NCBI RefSeq assembly: GCF_036373705.1
Contig: NW_027102719.1
Coordinates: forward strand, 86,207-150,206
Origin: Amia ocellicauda
Lineage: Eukaryota > Chordata > Actinopteri > Amiiformes > Amiidae
Length of the DNA stretch: 64,000 nt
Direction of reading: 5' to 3'
The notes beneath the pieces were generated by a model that ran no database searches, had not been told where the DNA came from, and was given only the letters and a program-made list of their open reading frames with translations. Positions 1 to 10,720 of the stretch are shown piece after piece (position 1 is the first letter of the stretch; every line of letters begins with the position of its first letter). A program made the translations under genes and the position numbers.

Positions 1-1660
1 ATGTTTTATGATTAGGCTTAGGATGATACTGTGTTTGCAAAATAAAAAGGTAAGAAAAAATCAATTAAGAAATGTATAGACTTACATATATTGCATGTCA
101 TTACATATATATTTAAGCAAACACAGATAAACACACATACCTATATCTCTTTAGTTTATATTTATCAATAGACAATAGAGAACAACAGTGAAATGTATAG
201 AATTATATCTGTACATTTTGACCAGCACTGTACTTATTATATTTGTTACATTAGTGAATGCTCAAACATAGCCTTGACATGTATCATATTTAAGAATATA
301 CTGCATTTCATTCCAATACACACACACACACACACACACAAACATATATATATATCTTGTTAGGTTTTATTTATCAATAGACACTAAAGACATGCACACC
401 ACATTTCTTAGAGAGACACAGTGAAGCACTATTTGTGAATACTCATATGTAATAAATAATATATGTATATATGAATTGTTTGTGCTTAAATGTATAGAAT
501 TAATAAAATACACACACACACACACACAATGGTGACTTTTATTGTGACAAACAAGCATTTTACAACATGGAACATAGTCAGAAGTAGAAAAAGATACTCC
601 ATGAAATGTTTTATAGATACTTGTAATCATTAATTTCTTGTTCACAACACCAACATTGGACAGAAAGAAACTCTGACCTGTACAGAGTAATGTCATTTCC
701 AGCATATTCCATATATATTCTATTCAGTCTTTCACTCTTGGCTTCTTTTTCAAAGTTATACCAGGTTCTGGTGACAAAGTACATCAGGTATCTATTGTAA
801 ATAAAGTGAGAAACACTTAAGTTTCTATTCCTTTGGAAATACCTTATTTTTCAAACCTACAAATACATGGTGACAACTGCAAGCATGACACATATACAAA
901 ACACAGAAATAGGGACCACATTGCAAGGATATAATAAGCACAAATGGTATTTTACTGCAAATTTTAAGTTTTGTAAAATTATTTATATAACTTCTAGGAG
1001 TAATCTGCAAACTACATAGTGAAAATGCAATCAGTCTTCAGGAAACACACACAGCAGACTGAAATAAGCACAACGACATATTTATATGAACCAAAACTGC
1101 ATTCTACTAAACCCTGAAATTCTGAAAAATCACTACAAACTCTGTGTTTTGTAAAATGGCTTATTTCACAGACACAGAAACAAATAGGCTCACCCTCAAC
1201 ATATTCCAACACTTGTTATGATGTAAACTAAAAGGTTTACCAGTAGTACAGGGGTATTATTAATCTATTCATGCAACTTTTAGACACTTGTCTAATACAG
1301 AGCTAACAACTGCATTGATAGCGGGTAGCAGGGCTTTGACAATGCTGTGCGGTGGGGTTTAAAATGACTTTGTAGGCCAGGGCTTCAAAACCTTACCCCA
1401 TTTTAACATTTTCAAATTAGCCTCCAACCCCTAAAATACTAAGACATGTTTTTTTGTATCATATGTATCATGTTGTATTACTATGTACATTAATGTGGTT
1501 TATAATTTTGATTTAATTTGACATAATTTTATCATATTTTTAATTACAAATTCATATATTTAAATAACAAATACTATATAATAATAGTAATAATAATGCA
1601 AAAACATATTAAGCAATCATATTTTTACTTACAAAATAATATATATAAAATAACAATATC
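1..1660. repeat. Left palindrome arm, copy A (outer part off-window)
   Basis: The reverse complement of this stretch matches 5,579-7,238. Base 1 pairs with 7,238 and base 1,660 with about 5,579, with only small indels. The outer part of this arm lies before the window, but is visible in copy B at 36,661-37,853. The arm holds CA tracts near 320 and 510 and a candidate exon on the minus strand (678-791). The open frames seen antisense here are the same frames seen on the plus strand of the right arm. Confidence 0.9.
678..791 (-). other. Candidate 114-nt exon in palindrome arm (A-left)
   Basis: On the minus strand this stretch is open and is bounded by an acceptor-like TTTACAATAG and a donor-like CAG/GTCAGA. 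Its length is a multiple of three and both ends fall in phase 2, so it could be joined or skipped without shifting frame. The translation includes WYNFEKEAKSERLNRIYMEY. I recognise no family. Related copies are at 6,450-6,563, 38,559-38,672 and, broken, at 44,350-44,460. It may be an exon of a gene carried by the palindrome or chance. Confidence 0.3.
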
Positions 1661-1678
1661 GAGCGTGGTATTGACGGT

Positions 1679-2672
1679 ATGGAGAGACCCCGTTCCTCCT
1701 CCTCCCGTCCCCGCTGCTGTGCCACGTGTGGCCACCGCATGCTACCGGCTTGGAGTGGTGACGTGATCTGCCCCCTCTGTCAGGGACCGGACCCGCGGGG
1801 TCCTAGTCACGTCCTGAAAGACAGGGGGCGAGATGCTGCACCAAGATGGACCAGATCTGTGCCCTACTGGCTGCTCAAGGTTTATTTAGCCGCCCTCTCC
1901 TCATGTCATGTCAGGATTGATGGCGAGCCTCCGGGCCCTCATTTTTTAGCAGCGCAGTTTCTGAAAGGTGCACGTAGGCAGAGGCCTACCCACGCTCCTT
2001 CTTTGCCCGCATGGCGCCTTGATGTAGTGCTGGACGCGCTTTCTAAGGCCCCATTTGAGCCCTTGCAGTCATATGACTTAAGGTTTGCATCACTGAAGAC
2101 GGCGTTTTTGCTGGCAATCACGTCAGCGAGTTACATGCCCTGTCTGTTCACCCTGTGTGTGTCCGTTTTGCAGGAGATGGTTCCAGGGTTACACTTTGAC
2201 CTAATCCTGCATTCCTCCCGAAGGTGCTGTCTCCTTTCCATATCAACAGGCCTATTGAGTTGATGGCTTTCCATCCACCACCCTTCTCTTCGGAGGAGGA
2301 GAGTAGGCTACACCTGTTGACCTGCTGCGGGCTCTCAGGTGCTATTTGAAGCGCACCAAGGACATTCGAAGTTCGGACCAATTGTTTGTGGCCGGGCGCT
2401 TTCAAAGCAGCGCCTCTCGCACTGGATTGTGGACACCATTACCACGGCTTATGAGTCAACTGGAGCCCCAGTGCCTGAACACCTGGTGGCCTACTCGACT
2501 CAAGGTGTAGCCACGTCGTGGGCCCTTTTTCCAAGGCGCCCCACTGGCAGACATCTGTGTGGCTGCGAGTTGGGTCTTGCCGCACACCTTTGTTCGGTTC
2601 TACAGGCTGGACGTGACGGGCCCAGTTCCTTCTATTGAGAATCCGGTGTTGGCTTCAGCTGAGTCGCAGTAG
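1679..2672 (+). pseudogene. DIRS tyrosine recombinase pseudogene, copy A
   Basis: The first frame (1,679-2,263) opens with a Cys/His-rich stretch (C13, C14, C17, H19, C31, C34) and continues into DIRS recombinase sequence such as LKVYLAALSS and PFEPLQSYDLRFASLKTAFL. Near 2,125 the frame shifts to one reading SELHALSVHPVC and later PFHINRPIELMAF. A further shift leads to LSHWIVDTITTAYESTG and, in the last frame, HTFVRFYRLDV, which contains the expected nucleophilic tyrosine. The catalytic H-x-x-R box has become AYSTQG, so His and Arg are both lost. With three frames and a damaged active site this cannot be functional. Confidence 0.75.
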
Positions 2673-3694
2673 CCTGTTAGGCACTGGCTCCTGGCTTTTC
2701 TATCCCTGTCTGCCCCTGTTGAGCATGCTTGGGAAAAGCAATGCAGAACCGTTATCCCTTCCTACCGGACTGTGACTTGTATACAGTTCATTCTATAGGT
2801 GGGAGTGCATGTGTTTTTTACACGTGTACCCCGCCATTGTACATAGTTCCTTTGTCAGCAGGCCTTGGCCCCTCCCTAGCTATACTAGCTGTGCTGAGGG
2901 CCGCTGCTGCTGTATTCAGCAGTAGGCTTTGAGTTTGCTCTTGTGCCCCGCTGTGTATATAGTTCATTTATTGACATAAGTAGAGCATCTGTTGCCGCTA
3001 GCTTCCGCAGTGGGTATCCTGCTCCTGTGTCATGTGTGTGGTGCATGAACTGGCTCCTGCGCCCCGCAGTGTATATAGTTCTTTAGAATATACAGTTGAG
3101 CTTGTCCGCTCCTTATTAAGTTTAGCATGGACAACTGCTCCTGTTGTTAGCGAGGGCACTCGTGCTTCGCTATGTATATAGTTCCTTTGCCAGCAGTCTG
3201 TGGCCCCGCCCTAGCTATGCTAGGGCTGAGGCCACTGCTGCGGTGTCCAGCGGAAGGCACTTGAGTTGGTTCTTGTTGGTCCACTGTGTATATAGTTCCA
3301 TTATTCGTAATTGAACTATCCAGCAGTGGCTATCTAGTCTGGTTAGCCCGCTGTATGTTGAGCACGGGCTCAACGGACTGCGACCTGTGCTTATATGGTG
3401 TGGTCTGGGTATTGGCCCTGCTCCTAGCCCTGCTAGTAGAGCAGGAGACTGCTATTACTAGGCTTCATGGTAGGCACAAGGTCTTGTTGCCTGTGGATAC
3501 ACCATTGCTTATTTCTTCCCAGTTCAGCGTGACTGTGGTCTTCGCGTCTGAGCAGCCCAAATGTGGCCCAAGGGGCCCCTGTGGTTCTATCATAGAGTTG
3601 GTACGGCTCCTAGTAGGTTCGCCTCGGGGCAGGCTCTCTTACCAGCTCGCTGCCTCCTCCCTTGCGACGGTTTGGTTATACTGTAACACCTCCC

Positions 3695-4025
3695 CCTTGG
3701 GCAGTGCTTCTGACTCGAAAGATAACGATAGGTTGCGTATGAAACCCCGGTTATCTGAGAAAACAAGCACTGCCCAAGGGTTGCAAGCTCGCGCGGGAGT
3801 TCAAGCTCCCGGCAAAAAGAGGAAGTCCTTGTGCAGACGTCACCTTTTATACAAACAGGAAGTGGAAGGGTCCTGTTTGAGTGACGGGCACAAGGGCCAA
3901 TGGCAGCTTTGATAGACAAAAGTCTTCGATGCGTTCCAGCGATGCACGCTGAAAACCCCTCCCCCTTGGGCAGTCCTTCTTTTCTCAGATAACCGGGGTT
4001 GCATATGCAACCTATCGTTCTTTGT
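3695..4025. repeat. DIRS terminal inverted-repeat region, copy A
   Basis: The segment at about 3,716-3,780 is inverted at about 3,963-4,025: AACGATAGGTTGCGTATG on one side answers CATATGCAACCTATCGTT on the other. The first half is itself a hairpin, since CCCTTGGGCAGTGCTT near 3,696 pairs with AAGCACTGCCCAAGGG near 3,765. Complementary ends of this kind are typical of DIRS elements. The 208-codon frame across this region (3,286-3,912) has no protein-like features. Confidence 0.6.
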
Positions 4026-4900
4026 CTATGGTTAAATCCCTCTCACTTTGTAACTTTTACTAGTAAGTCAAATTGAGATTTTAAAAGTTGGTACATGTGA
4101 GACAGAGCCAAGAAGGTTGAATTCAGACTGTAGGTTGTTTATGTACATGGGTAAATTACTTTTGCTAGCCTAGTATAGTACTATATACCAATGCTTTATT
4201 GTCCTTCAGGCTAAATCATTTTGTATACCAAACAATGGTGAGTGACATATTCTGAGTAATGTACTTAAACTAGTGCTAATCATGCTCTGAAACCAACCCA
4301 TAGAGAACAAGGTGAAATCTGGATTAATGGCAAAGCACAGCCATAAACTGTCAACATAATCAAGCCCAGGTAGAAATATAGATGTCTAATTATTTTGAGC
4401 ACTAATCTTACATTTCATAAAGAAAAGCATTTAATTCTTAGCAATTGTTAGGTGTATGCTGTACGTATTCCAGTTAGTTCACTGTAATGACAGAAATGAG
4501 AAGTTCATTTCTTTAGCACACTCACGGAAAACCATTTATTTTTAAACAGTTACTAGATAGCCAGTTTAGGCCTTCATCTTAGTTATTTCTAATAGCAAGA
4601 GTGCTTAAAATTATTAATTGAATTATATATCTTTGTTCCCCCTTTTTCTTACTGCTCTCATAAAATAACATTTTATTCAAGCAATAACAGGGTAGCCTAA
4701 ATATACAACATATCTTAAAGTACAAGGCATCTGAAAGCTGTGTATGGTCTCAATGCATTTGATGCGGAGGATTAATTCAACTGAAAATGGTCAAAACTGT
4801 GGACTTTTATTGAATGTTAAATTTGACAGTGTTCTCTCTTAAGGACCTGTTGCCTGTGGGACGTTGCTGCTTTGGTTGTGTCCAGTGCCATTTCAGATAA
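4026..4900. other. No recognisable feature
   Basis: This AT-rich, unannotated sequence lies between the DIRS end and the candidate exons of the palindrome centre. It is kept almost unchanged in copy B (41,907-42,782). Confidence 0.6.
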
Positions 4901-5259
4901 GAGAGGCTCTGCAGGACAAGCAGGACAGAAACCCGTCTCACAGACACTCTGCCTGCTCTGCATCTCCATTTCCCCTCTCCACCGCACACAGCTGAACGTT
5001 ATTCTGAATCTTACACAGAGCGCTCAGCTTCTGACGCTGATGGCAACATGGGGCCTGGCTCCGAGCCTGAGGAAAACCATGAGGTAATTCAAACTTATTT
5101 AATTTCTATACTGTGAAATGTCAGATTGAAAGTGGTTTCTGTTCTTAATGTTTGTATTGTTTATGTATTTCATGTATTTTTGTACAGTTTTGTGTTGACG
5201 AGTCCTACATCAACATGAATGTGAATTTCAATGTGAAGAGCACGTGTCATGCTCTGTAA
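4901..5259 (+). other. Candidate two-exon coding segment in palindrome centre, copy A
   Basis: A frame is open from 4,901 to 5,083, where it ends in codons reading GSEPEENHE followed directly by a GTAATT donor. At 5,187 a TTTTTGTACAG acceptor precedes an exon reading FCVDESYINMNVNFNVKS and a stop at 5,257-5,259. The two pieces join in phase 0. No start codon or upstream exon was identified and I recognise no family. The arrangement is preserved in copy B with one residue change, which a recent duplication would give whether or not the exons are real. Confidence 0.25.
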
Positions 5260-5539
5260 TGCAAGGGAGCAATGAGGGGCTGTAGAGACACTCATAAGAG
5301 TAGCAGGAGCACTTTTTTATGAACTACTAATTTGTTATATTTTAATAGAATATGAAATGTAGTAGAAAGTTGTATCAGATCAGACCACTGGACAGAAACA
5401 CCCCACCAAGACTGAGTTTTCATGTTTCTGCACATGTCACCTACAAACTGTTGACAGAGTGGATGAGGGTCTACAGCAGAGGTTCCCCATCCTGAGGTTG
5501 TGACAAAGTCAGGGTGAGTTTTGTTTAATATGTTTTTAA

Positions 5540-5540
<1 letters not shown>

Positions 5541-5571
<31 letters not shown>
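5541..5571. repeat. (ATT)n microsatellite, copy A
   Basis: About ten ATT units lie just inside the right palindrome arm. The matching tract in copy B (43,422-43,470) is longer by about 18 bp. Confidence 0.9.
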
Positions 5572-6449
5572 ATTATTATATTGTTATTTTAAATATATTA
5601 TTCTGTAAGTAAAAATATGATTGCTTAATATGTTTTTGCATTATTATTACTATTATTATATAGTATTTGTTATTTATATATATGAATTTGTAATTAAAAA
5701 TATGATAAAATTATGTCAAATTAAATCAAAATTATAAACCACATTAATGTACATAGTATAACAACATGATACATATGATACAAAAACATGTCTTAGTATT
5801 TTAGGGGTTGGAGGCTAATTTGAAAATGTTAAAATGGGGTAAGGTTTTGAAGCCCTGGCCTACAAAGTCATTTTAAACCCCACCGCACAGCATTGTCAAA
5901 GCCCTGCTACCCGCTATCAATGCAGTTGTTAGCTCTGTATTAGACAAGTGTCTAAAAGTTGCATGAATAGATTAATAATACCCCTGTACTACTGGTAAAC
6001 CTTTAAGTTTACATCATAATTTTTGTAAGTGTTGGAATATGTTGAGGGTGAGCCTATTTGTTTCTGTGTCTGTGAAATAAGCCATTTTACAAAACATAGA
6101 GTTTGTAGTGATTTTTCAGAGTTTCAGGGTTTAGTAGAATGCAGTTTTGGTTCATATAAATATGACGTTGTGCTTATTTCAGTCTGCTGTGTGTGTTTCC
6201 TGAAGACTGACTGCATTTTCACTATGTAGTTTGCAGATTACTCCTAGAAGTTACATAAATAATTTTACAAAACTTAAAATTTGCAGTAAAATACCATTTG
6301 TGCTTATTATATCCTTGCAGTGTGGTCCCTATTTCTGTGTTTTGTATGTGTGTCATGCTTGCAGTTGTCACCATGTATTTGTAGGTTTGAAAAATAAGGT
6401 ATTTCCAAAGGAATAGAAACTTAAGTGTTTCTCACTTTATTTACAATAG

Positions 6450-6563
6450 ATACCTGATGTACTTTGTTGCCAGAACCTGGTATAACTTTGAAAAAGAAGC
6501 CAAGAGTGAAAGACTGAATAGAATATATATGGAATATGCTGGAAATGACATTACTCCGTACAG
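6450..6563 (+). other. Candidate 114-nt exon in palindrome arm (A-right)
   Basis: This open segment lies between a TTTACAATAG acceptor and a CAG/GTCAGT donor, phase 2 at both ends. It reads YLMYFVARTWYNFEKEAK and continues to TPYR. It is the right-arm partner of 678-791. The matching segment of copy B (44,350-44,460) has an in-frame stop. No homologous family is recognised. Confidence 0.3.
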
Positions 6564-7255
6564 GTCAGTGTTTCTTTCTGTCCAATGTTGGTGTTGTGAA
6601 CCAGAAATTAATGATTACAAGTATCTATACAACATTTCATGGAGTATCTTTTTCTACTTCTGACTATGTTCCATGTTGTAAAATGCTTGTTTGCCACAAT
6701 AAAAGTCACCATTGTGTGTGTGTGTGTGTGTGTGTGTATTTTATTAATTCTATACATTTGAGCACAAACAAATCATATATACATATATTATTTATTACAT
6801 ATGAGTATTCACAAATAGTGCTTCACTGTGTCTCTCTAAGAAAAGTGGTGTGCATGTCTTTAGTGTCTATTGATAAATAAAACCTAACAAGATATATATA
6901 TGTTTGTGTGTGTGTGTGTGTAATGGAATGAAATGCAGTATATTCTTAAATATGATACATGTTAAGGCTACGTTTGAGCATTCACTAATGTAACAAATAT
7001 AATAAGTACAGTGCTGGTCAAAATGAACAGATATAATTCTATATATTTCACTGTTGTTCTCTATTGTCTATTGATAAATATAAACTAAAGAGATATAGGT
7101 ATGTGTGTTTATCTGTGTTTGCTTAAATATATATGTAATGACATGCAATATATGTAAGTCTATACATTTCTTAATCGATTTTTTCTTACCTTTTTATTTT
7201 GCAAACACAGTATCATCCTAACCCTAATCATAAAACATATAAACTAAAAACACAT

Positions 7256-7272
7256 GTGGGTTCAAATCCCAC
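7256..7272 (+). other. tRNA T-arm-like motif in palindrome arm
   Basis: The 17 bases GTGGGTTCAAATCCCAC form a perfect 5-bp stem with a 7-base loop and match the T arm of the tRNA-Leu at 12,005-12,119. The rest of a tRNA is absent. Other copies are at 37,820-37,836 (inverted) and 46,367-46,383. It could be a remnant of a tRNA or of a tRNA-derived repeat. Confidence 0.5.
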
Positions 7273-7299
7273 TCTGGGTAAATATTAATTTTTCTTTTT

Positions 7300-7790
7300 A
7301 ATTTACTAAAACAGTATCATAAAACAGTGTAACCTTAAATATATATATATAAAACGTTTATTTTTCTTATTTTTTAATTTACTAAAACAGTATAATCAAA
7401 CATAATCTAAAATAAAATATATATGTGTATTTACAACTTTTATTTTTTTTAAATGTATACAATATAACCTTGTATATATATATATACAACTTTTATTTTT
7501 CTTATTTTTTAATTTCCTTTAACAAATCATAAAACATTATAACCTAAAATAAAATATAAAACTTTTCTTTTCTTATACTCTTTTTATTTACTAAAACAGT
7601 ATCATAAAACAATATAACCTATTGATTATATATATATCTGTATTTAAAACTTTTATTCTCTTTTTATTTACTAAAATAGTATCATAAAACAATATAACTT
7701 TAAATATATATATGTATTTAAAACTTTTCTTATTCTCTTTTTATTTACTTAAACAGTATCATAAAACAATATAACCTTAAAAACACAGTT
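7300..7790. repeat. AT-rich tandem repeats in right arm, copy A
   Basis: About six imperfect units of 75-120 bp each contain TTTACTAAAACAGTATCATA, then ATATAACCTTAAA, short AT runs and a TTTAAAACTTTTATT block. The same array is inverted at 36,990-37,800 and shortened in copy B right (46,400-46,765). Confidence 0.8.
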
Positions 7791-7960
7791 TATGCTATTA
7801 AACATTACACCTCCACACCAGCAGTGTGAGGTGCCCTTGGACATTCACCATGATGGATGTCACCCTAACAAAATGGCTACCATCTTACCAGATGACCTAT
7901 GACCTTACAAATGGCCGATATCAGTCAAAATGGCCGATATCATCCAAGATGGCTGACAAG

Positions 7961-8105
7961 GGAGGGTCAAATGGTAACCCAGGGGGGTGCTGGGAAGGAG
8001 AGAGGAGTTCCGGTTCAATGGTACATAAGGAGGGAGGGTCAAAGAGTAACCCAGGGGGGTGCTGGGAAGGAGAGAGGAGTTCCAGTTCAAAGGTACATAG
8101 GGAGG
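7961..8105. repeat. Two-unit tandem repeat of about 70 bp
   Basis: Two units beginning GGAGGGTCAAA (at 7,961 and 8,033) and containing a run of six G's and GGGAAGGAGAGAGGAGTTCC lie near the outer end of the right arm. The left arm of copy B has only one unit. The 89-114-codon frames across this region are by-products of the repeat. Confidence 0.8.
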
Positions 8106-8153
8106 GCGGGACTTCCGGCTGTCAAAATAAGTGATGCTGCCATCTATACTACT

Positions 8154-9673
8154 CACAGACACAGTTAGCCACAGCCACGGCTTCTTCCAATTCTCGTCAG
8201 TGTTCCAGATTCGATGTTTTTTTTCTTCAGTGACGTTATAAACACGCACGTGGGGAGCACATCAAAACCCAGTTTTGTGATTCAGTTACAGAAACAACTG
8301 ACACAGCGGAGCAGTAGGGGTTGTAACATTTTTTGGTCCAAGGTCTGGACCACAGCGACTGAGTGATCCGGACCTCGGCACTGTGGTCCACGGAGTGGTC
8401 CCAATCACGTAACGCAAATTGGGATGGGTTTTTGTTTAGTTTTTTTGGACACACCGTATAAAACCCATTTACTGTCAAATATATTATCGACATATCCAAA
8501 CTACAAACATAATGATCATAAATGTACAATATTAATAGTATAATTCTCATTTGTAACATAGCCGATAGCTGATTTCTTTTTTTAATCTTATCTATCAGAC
8601 AATTTGTAGGAAGCTGTGCTAACGTTACTCTGAAAAAGGCGCTTACATTGAGCAACTTTGTCATTCTGAATGAAATTATTCAAGTTATAAATTTTTCCTC
8701 ATCATGACTGAAGAGAAAAGATAGCTTATTTAGAATCTTATCTTTAATTTAATGTCAGCCTATTTACATGTCCTCTGTTTGCGCTCTGCCAAGAAATGTT
8801 TTATCAACTTTTTTGGTTAAACCATATCTTCCTTATTTTATCACTGTGAGATCTAGCAACATTAAAAACAAAAGCATAGGTTGTTTTGTTTATGTATGGT
8901 TAACATTGTAATAGTTGGTATTTTAAAGAGAGATTATAAGAGATGTATTAACGTATTGATCATCTGATGCCCTTTGTCTTTTCTTGAAGGATAATGTCAT
9001 TATGAAGAAGATAAAACTTTTTTTTTTTAAAACACCTCCCCCCAGCAGGATTTGGGTCGCCTCCGCACTGTTTCTGCTGAAACAAAAAAACAAGTGTCAA
9101 TCTCTGCAGGAATCTACTCCGGCTCCCCCTTCTGGTGATGAAGAGGAACCCGAGTCCAAGATGCTTCCAACCAGCCCTCAGGCGCTCCCTTCGGCTGTAG
9201 GTCACGCTCCAGGGGGCCGGGGGAGTTAAGAGGGTGTCACTGGACGGGGACGACAAACGCCTCCAGTGACAGACGGACGCACACAGAGAGAGAAAGAGAC
9301 AGAGAGAGAGAGTTGCACTTCCTCCTGCAATGCAATAAATATGCCCAAAATAAGGGACACATTCCTTAACAAAATAATGAATGCCACCCTACCTTTGACA
9401 AAACTGAGAAAAAATAAAAATGGTCAGTCCTCCTGGAGGAGGGACACACAGCCTCCCTGGCTGCCCAATATGTCACCGCCTGCCACAGCCTGAGGGGCAC
9501 AGTGACACATGAGCACCAGCTGTAAATAAAATGTAAATACTCATTTGTAATGCATGTCATTGTATTTCCAAAAAGGAATCTGTAAACACTAAACCTATTT
9601 TCTTTAGTTCTATGTATTAAAGATCATTTATAGTTTATTACATTTTGTTTTTCTGTACTTTTATACATCTTAT
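8154..9673. other. No recognisable gene; short stem-loop inside
   Basis: No protein domain or RNA gene is visible. TGGACCACAG at 8,346-8,355 pairs with CTGTGGTCCA at 8,381-8,390 around a 25-base loop. GATGAAGAGGAACCCGAGTC near 9,135 resembles GATGAAGAGAAACCCAGGTC of the dispersed repeat at 12,930-13,440. Copy B lacks about 112 bp equivalent to 9,160-9,270. Confidence 0.5.
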
Positions 9674-10047
9674 TGTGATTTTGGCAGGACGCTGTCTGTC
9701 ACTGCATGGCTGCTGCTGACGCACACTAATTAGGTGCTCATGTGTTGCAGCCGTGTTGTCCGCTGCATCGCAGACAGCTTGTGAGCTCACAGCTGCAGGC
9801 AATGATCACTGATGCGACTGTGACGTCATTGGCAGGTGTGCTTCATCTATTTAATCCCTCTCCTTCCCCGAGGGAGACTTTATTGTGACTGCCCGGAGCA
9901 CCCTGTTTGTGTGGATGTTTTGTGTGCTGGTTTTGCCTTGTTTTCCCCTTTTTGTGTTTTTTTCTGTTGGACTATTGTGAACCCCAATAAAGCTCGGACA
10001 CCGCCGGAACCCGAGACTCTCTCCATTTATTGTGTCCGGCATTTACA
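9674..10047 (+). repeat. 5' LTR of Gmr1-like element, copy A
   Basis: This 374-bp LTR starts TGTGATTTTGG and ends GGCATTTACA. It contains an AATAAA signal near 9,988. Its sequence parallels the solo LTR at 35,855-36,241, with shared blocks TATTTAATCCCTCTCC and GACTGCCCGGAGCACCCTG. The following TTTGGTGGCCAATGTGGGG sits where a primer-binding site belongs, though I cannot assign the tRNA. Confidence 0.8.
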
Positions 10048-10114
10048 TTTGGTGGCCAATGTGGGGAAGCTTTGTGACATACTTACCCTGAACTCTGTAC
10101 CTGGAAGGACAGCT

Positions 10115-10319
10115 ATGGAGGCGTCTCCAGTGGAACAGTTGTTGGCCCCAGTGGTGAAGCCGCAGGCTCAAAAACAACAAACTCTCGAGACGCTTGTCCA
10201 GCAACTTCAAGTACCAGCTCCTGCACCTAACCCTGCTGTGGCCGCAGCAAACCCGGCTTGGGCAGGTCTGCACATTCCAAAGATGGGACCGGAGGACGAC
10301 CCAGAGGCTCTGAATTTCT
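10115..10319 (+). pseudogene. gag N-terminus of Gmr1-like element, copy A
   Basis: The ATG at 10,115 lies 67 bases after the LTR and opens MEASPVEQLLAP, then a Pro/Ala-rich linker, then KMGPEDDPEAL. The last motif is the usual entry to the capsid-like domain of this gag family. The frame then runs into unrelated sequence at about 10,320, so the capsid part is missing here. The rest of gag reappears at 13,719, beyond the tRNA block. The start is chosen by its place after the LTR and by an identical frame in copy B. Confidence 0.6.
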
Positions 10320-10720
10320 GTCCAATATTAAAGATCCTAGGCTCACATTGTCTGATTTGGCTGGGGCACAATTGGGACATGTCTCTGGGGACCGATCACC
10401 ATTAGTGACTGCAGGTGATGAGAGGGGCAGGGACAGCCTACCCTCTGACTCCAGTCGTGTAGCAGCCAACAGTACCCTGTTGGACCCAGGGGAAGGAACG
10501 AGTTCTGGGACTCACCTCCTCTCTCCTTCTTCCAGTGGAAGGCCCGACACTGGATCCCGCCTTCAACCGGGTTTCCGATTTCACTATGGACCAGACACAG
10601 GATGATGCCCTGGGACATATATATGACCAGGTCAGAGTTGTTGATGGTTGCATAGTGAATACACAGAGGGCACTTTGTGTTTCTCTCCAAACCAGCAGCC
10701 AAACCGATCATGCTGGATGA
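10320..10720 (+). pseudogene. Retroelement linker before integrase, copy A
   Basis: A stretch reading SNIKDPRL then SDLAGAQ (about 10,320-10,375) closely resembles SNIKDHRL and SDLAGAG at 14,304-14,345 just before the integrase. A second part (10,535-10,720) reads DPAFNRVSDFTMDQTQDDAL and HIYDQVRVVDG, which resembles the segment that precedes the zinc-binding domain of Gmr1-type integrases. The reading frame is broken between the parts. Confidence 0.4.

Larger units (their letters stand above)
1661..4025 (+). mobile_element. DIRS-type retroelement remnant, copy A
   Basis: This block fills most of the centre of the palindrome. It starts abruptly at the inner edge of the left arm, carries a decayed tyrosine recombinase at 1,679-2,672, then 1.35 kb of non-coding tail with a recurring GTGTATATAGTTC motif (near 2,950, 3,070, 3,170 and 3,285), and ends in an inverted-repeat region up to about 4,025. 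DIRS elements encode a tyrosine recombinase instead of an integrase and carry terminal inverted repeats. The RT and RNase H parts and the left terminus are missing, so this is a 5'-truncated or internally deleted copy. Confidence 0.75.
5579..8153. repeat. Right palindrome arm, copy A
   Basis: The inner 1.66 kb is the reverse complement of 1-1,660. The outer part matches, inverted, the outer left arm seen in copy B (36,661-37,853). It includes a T-arm-like motif, an AT-rich tandem array and a 70-bp tandem duplication. The arm ends at 8,153 with TATACTACT, which pairs with AGTAGTATA at 36,661. Several antisense and sense frames of 60-114 codons occur, none with a recognisable domain. Confidence 0.9.

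Noticed and set aside
367..1212. Cysteine-rich antisense frames of 61-112 codons in the palindrome arms
   Set aside because: They lack recognisable domains, contain CA/GT-derived runs and have splice-like sites within; apart from the 114-nt candidate exon I see no support for them as proteins.
3286..3912. 208-codon frame in the DIRS tail
   Set aside because: It crosses the recurring TATATAGTTC motifs and the terminal inverted repeats, has no domain, and is overlapped by an antisense frame; it is non-coding element tail.
7826..8249. Frames of 89-114 codons on both strands with internal repeats
   Set aside because: They come from the two-unit 70-bp tandem repeat and flanking low-complexity DNA and show no domain.
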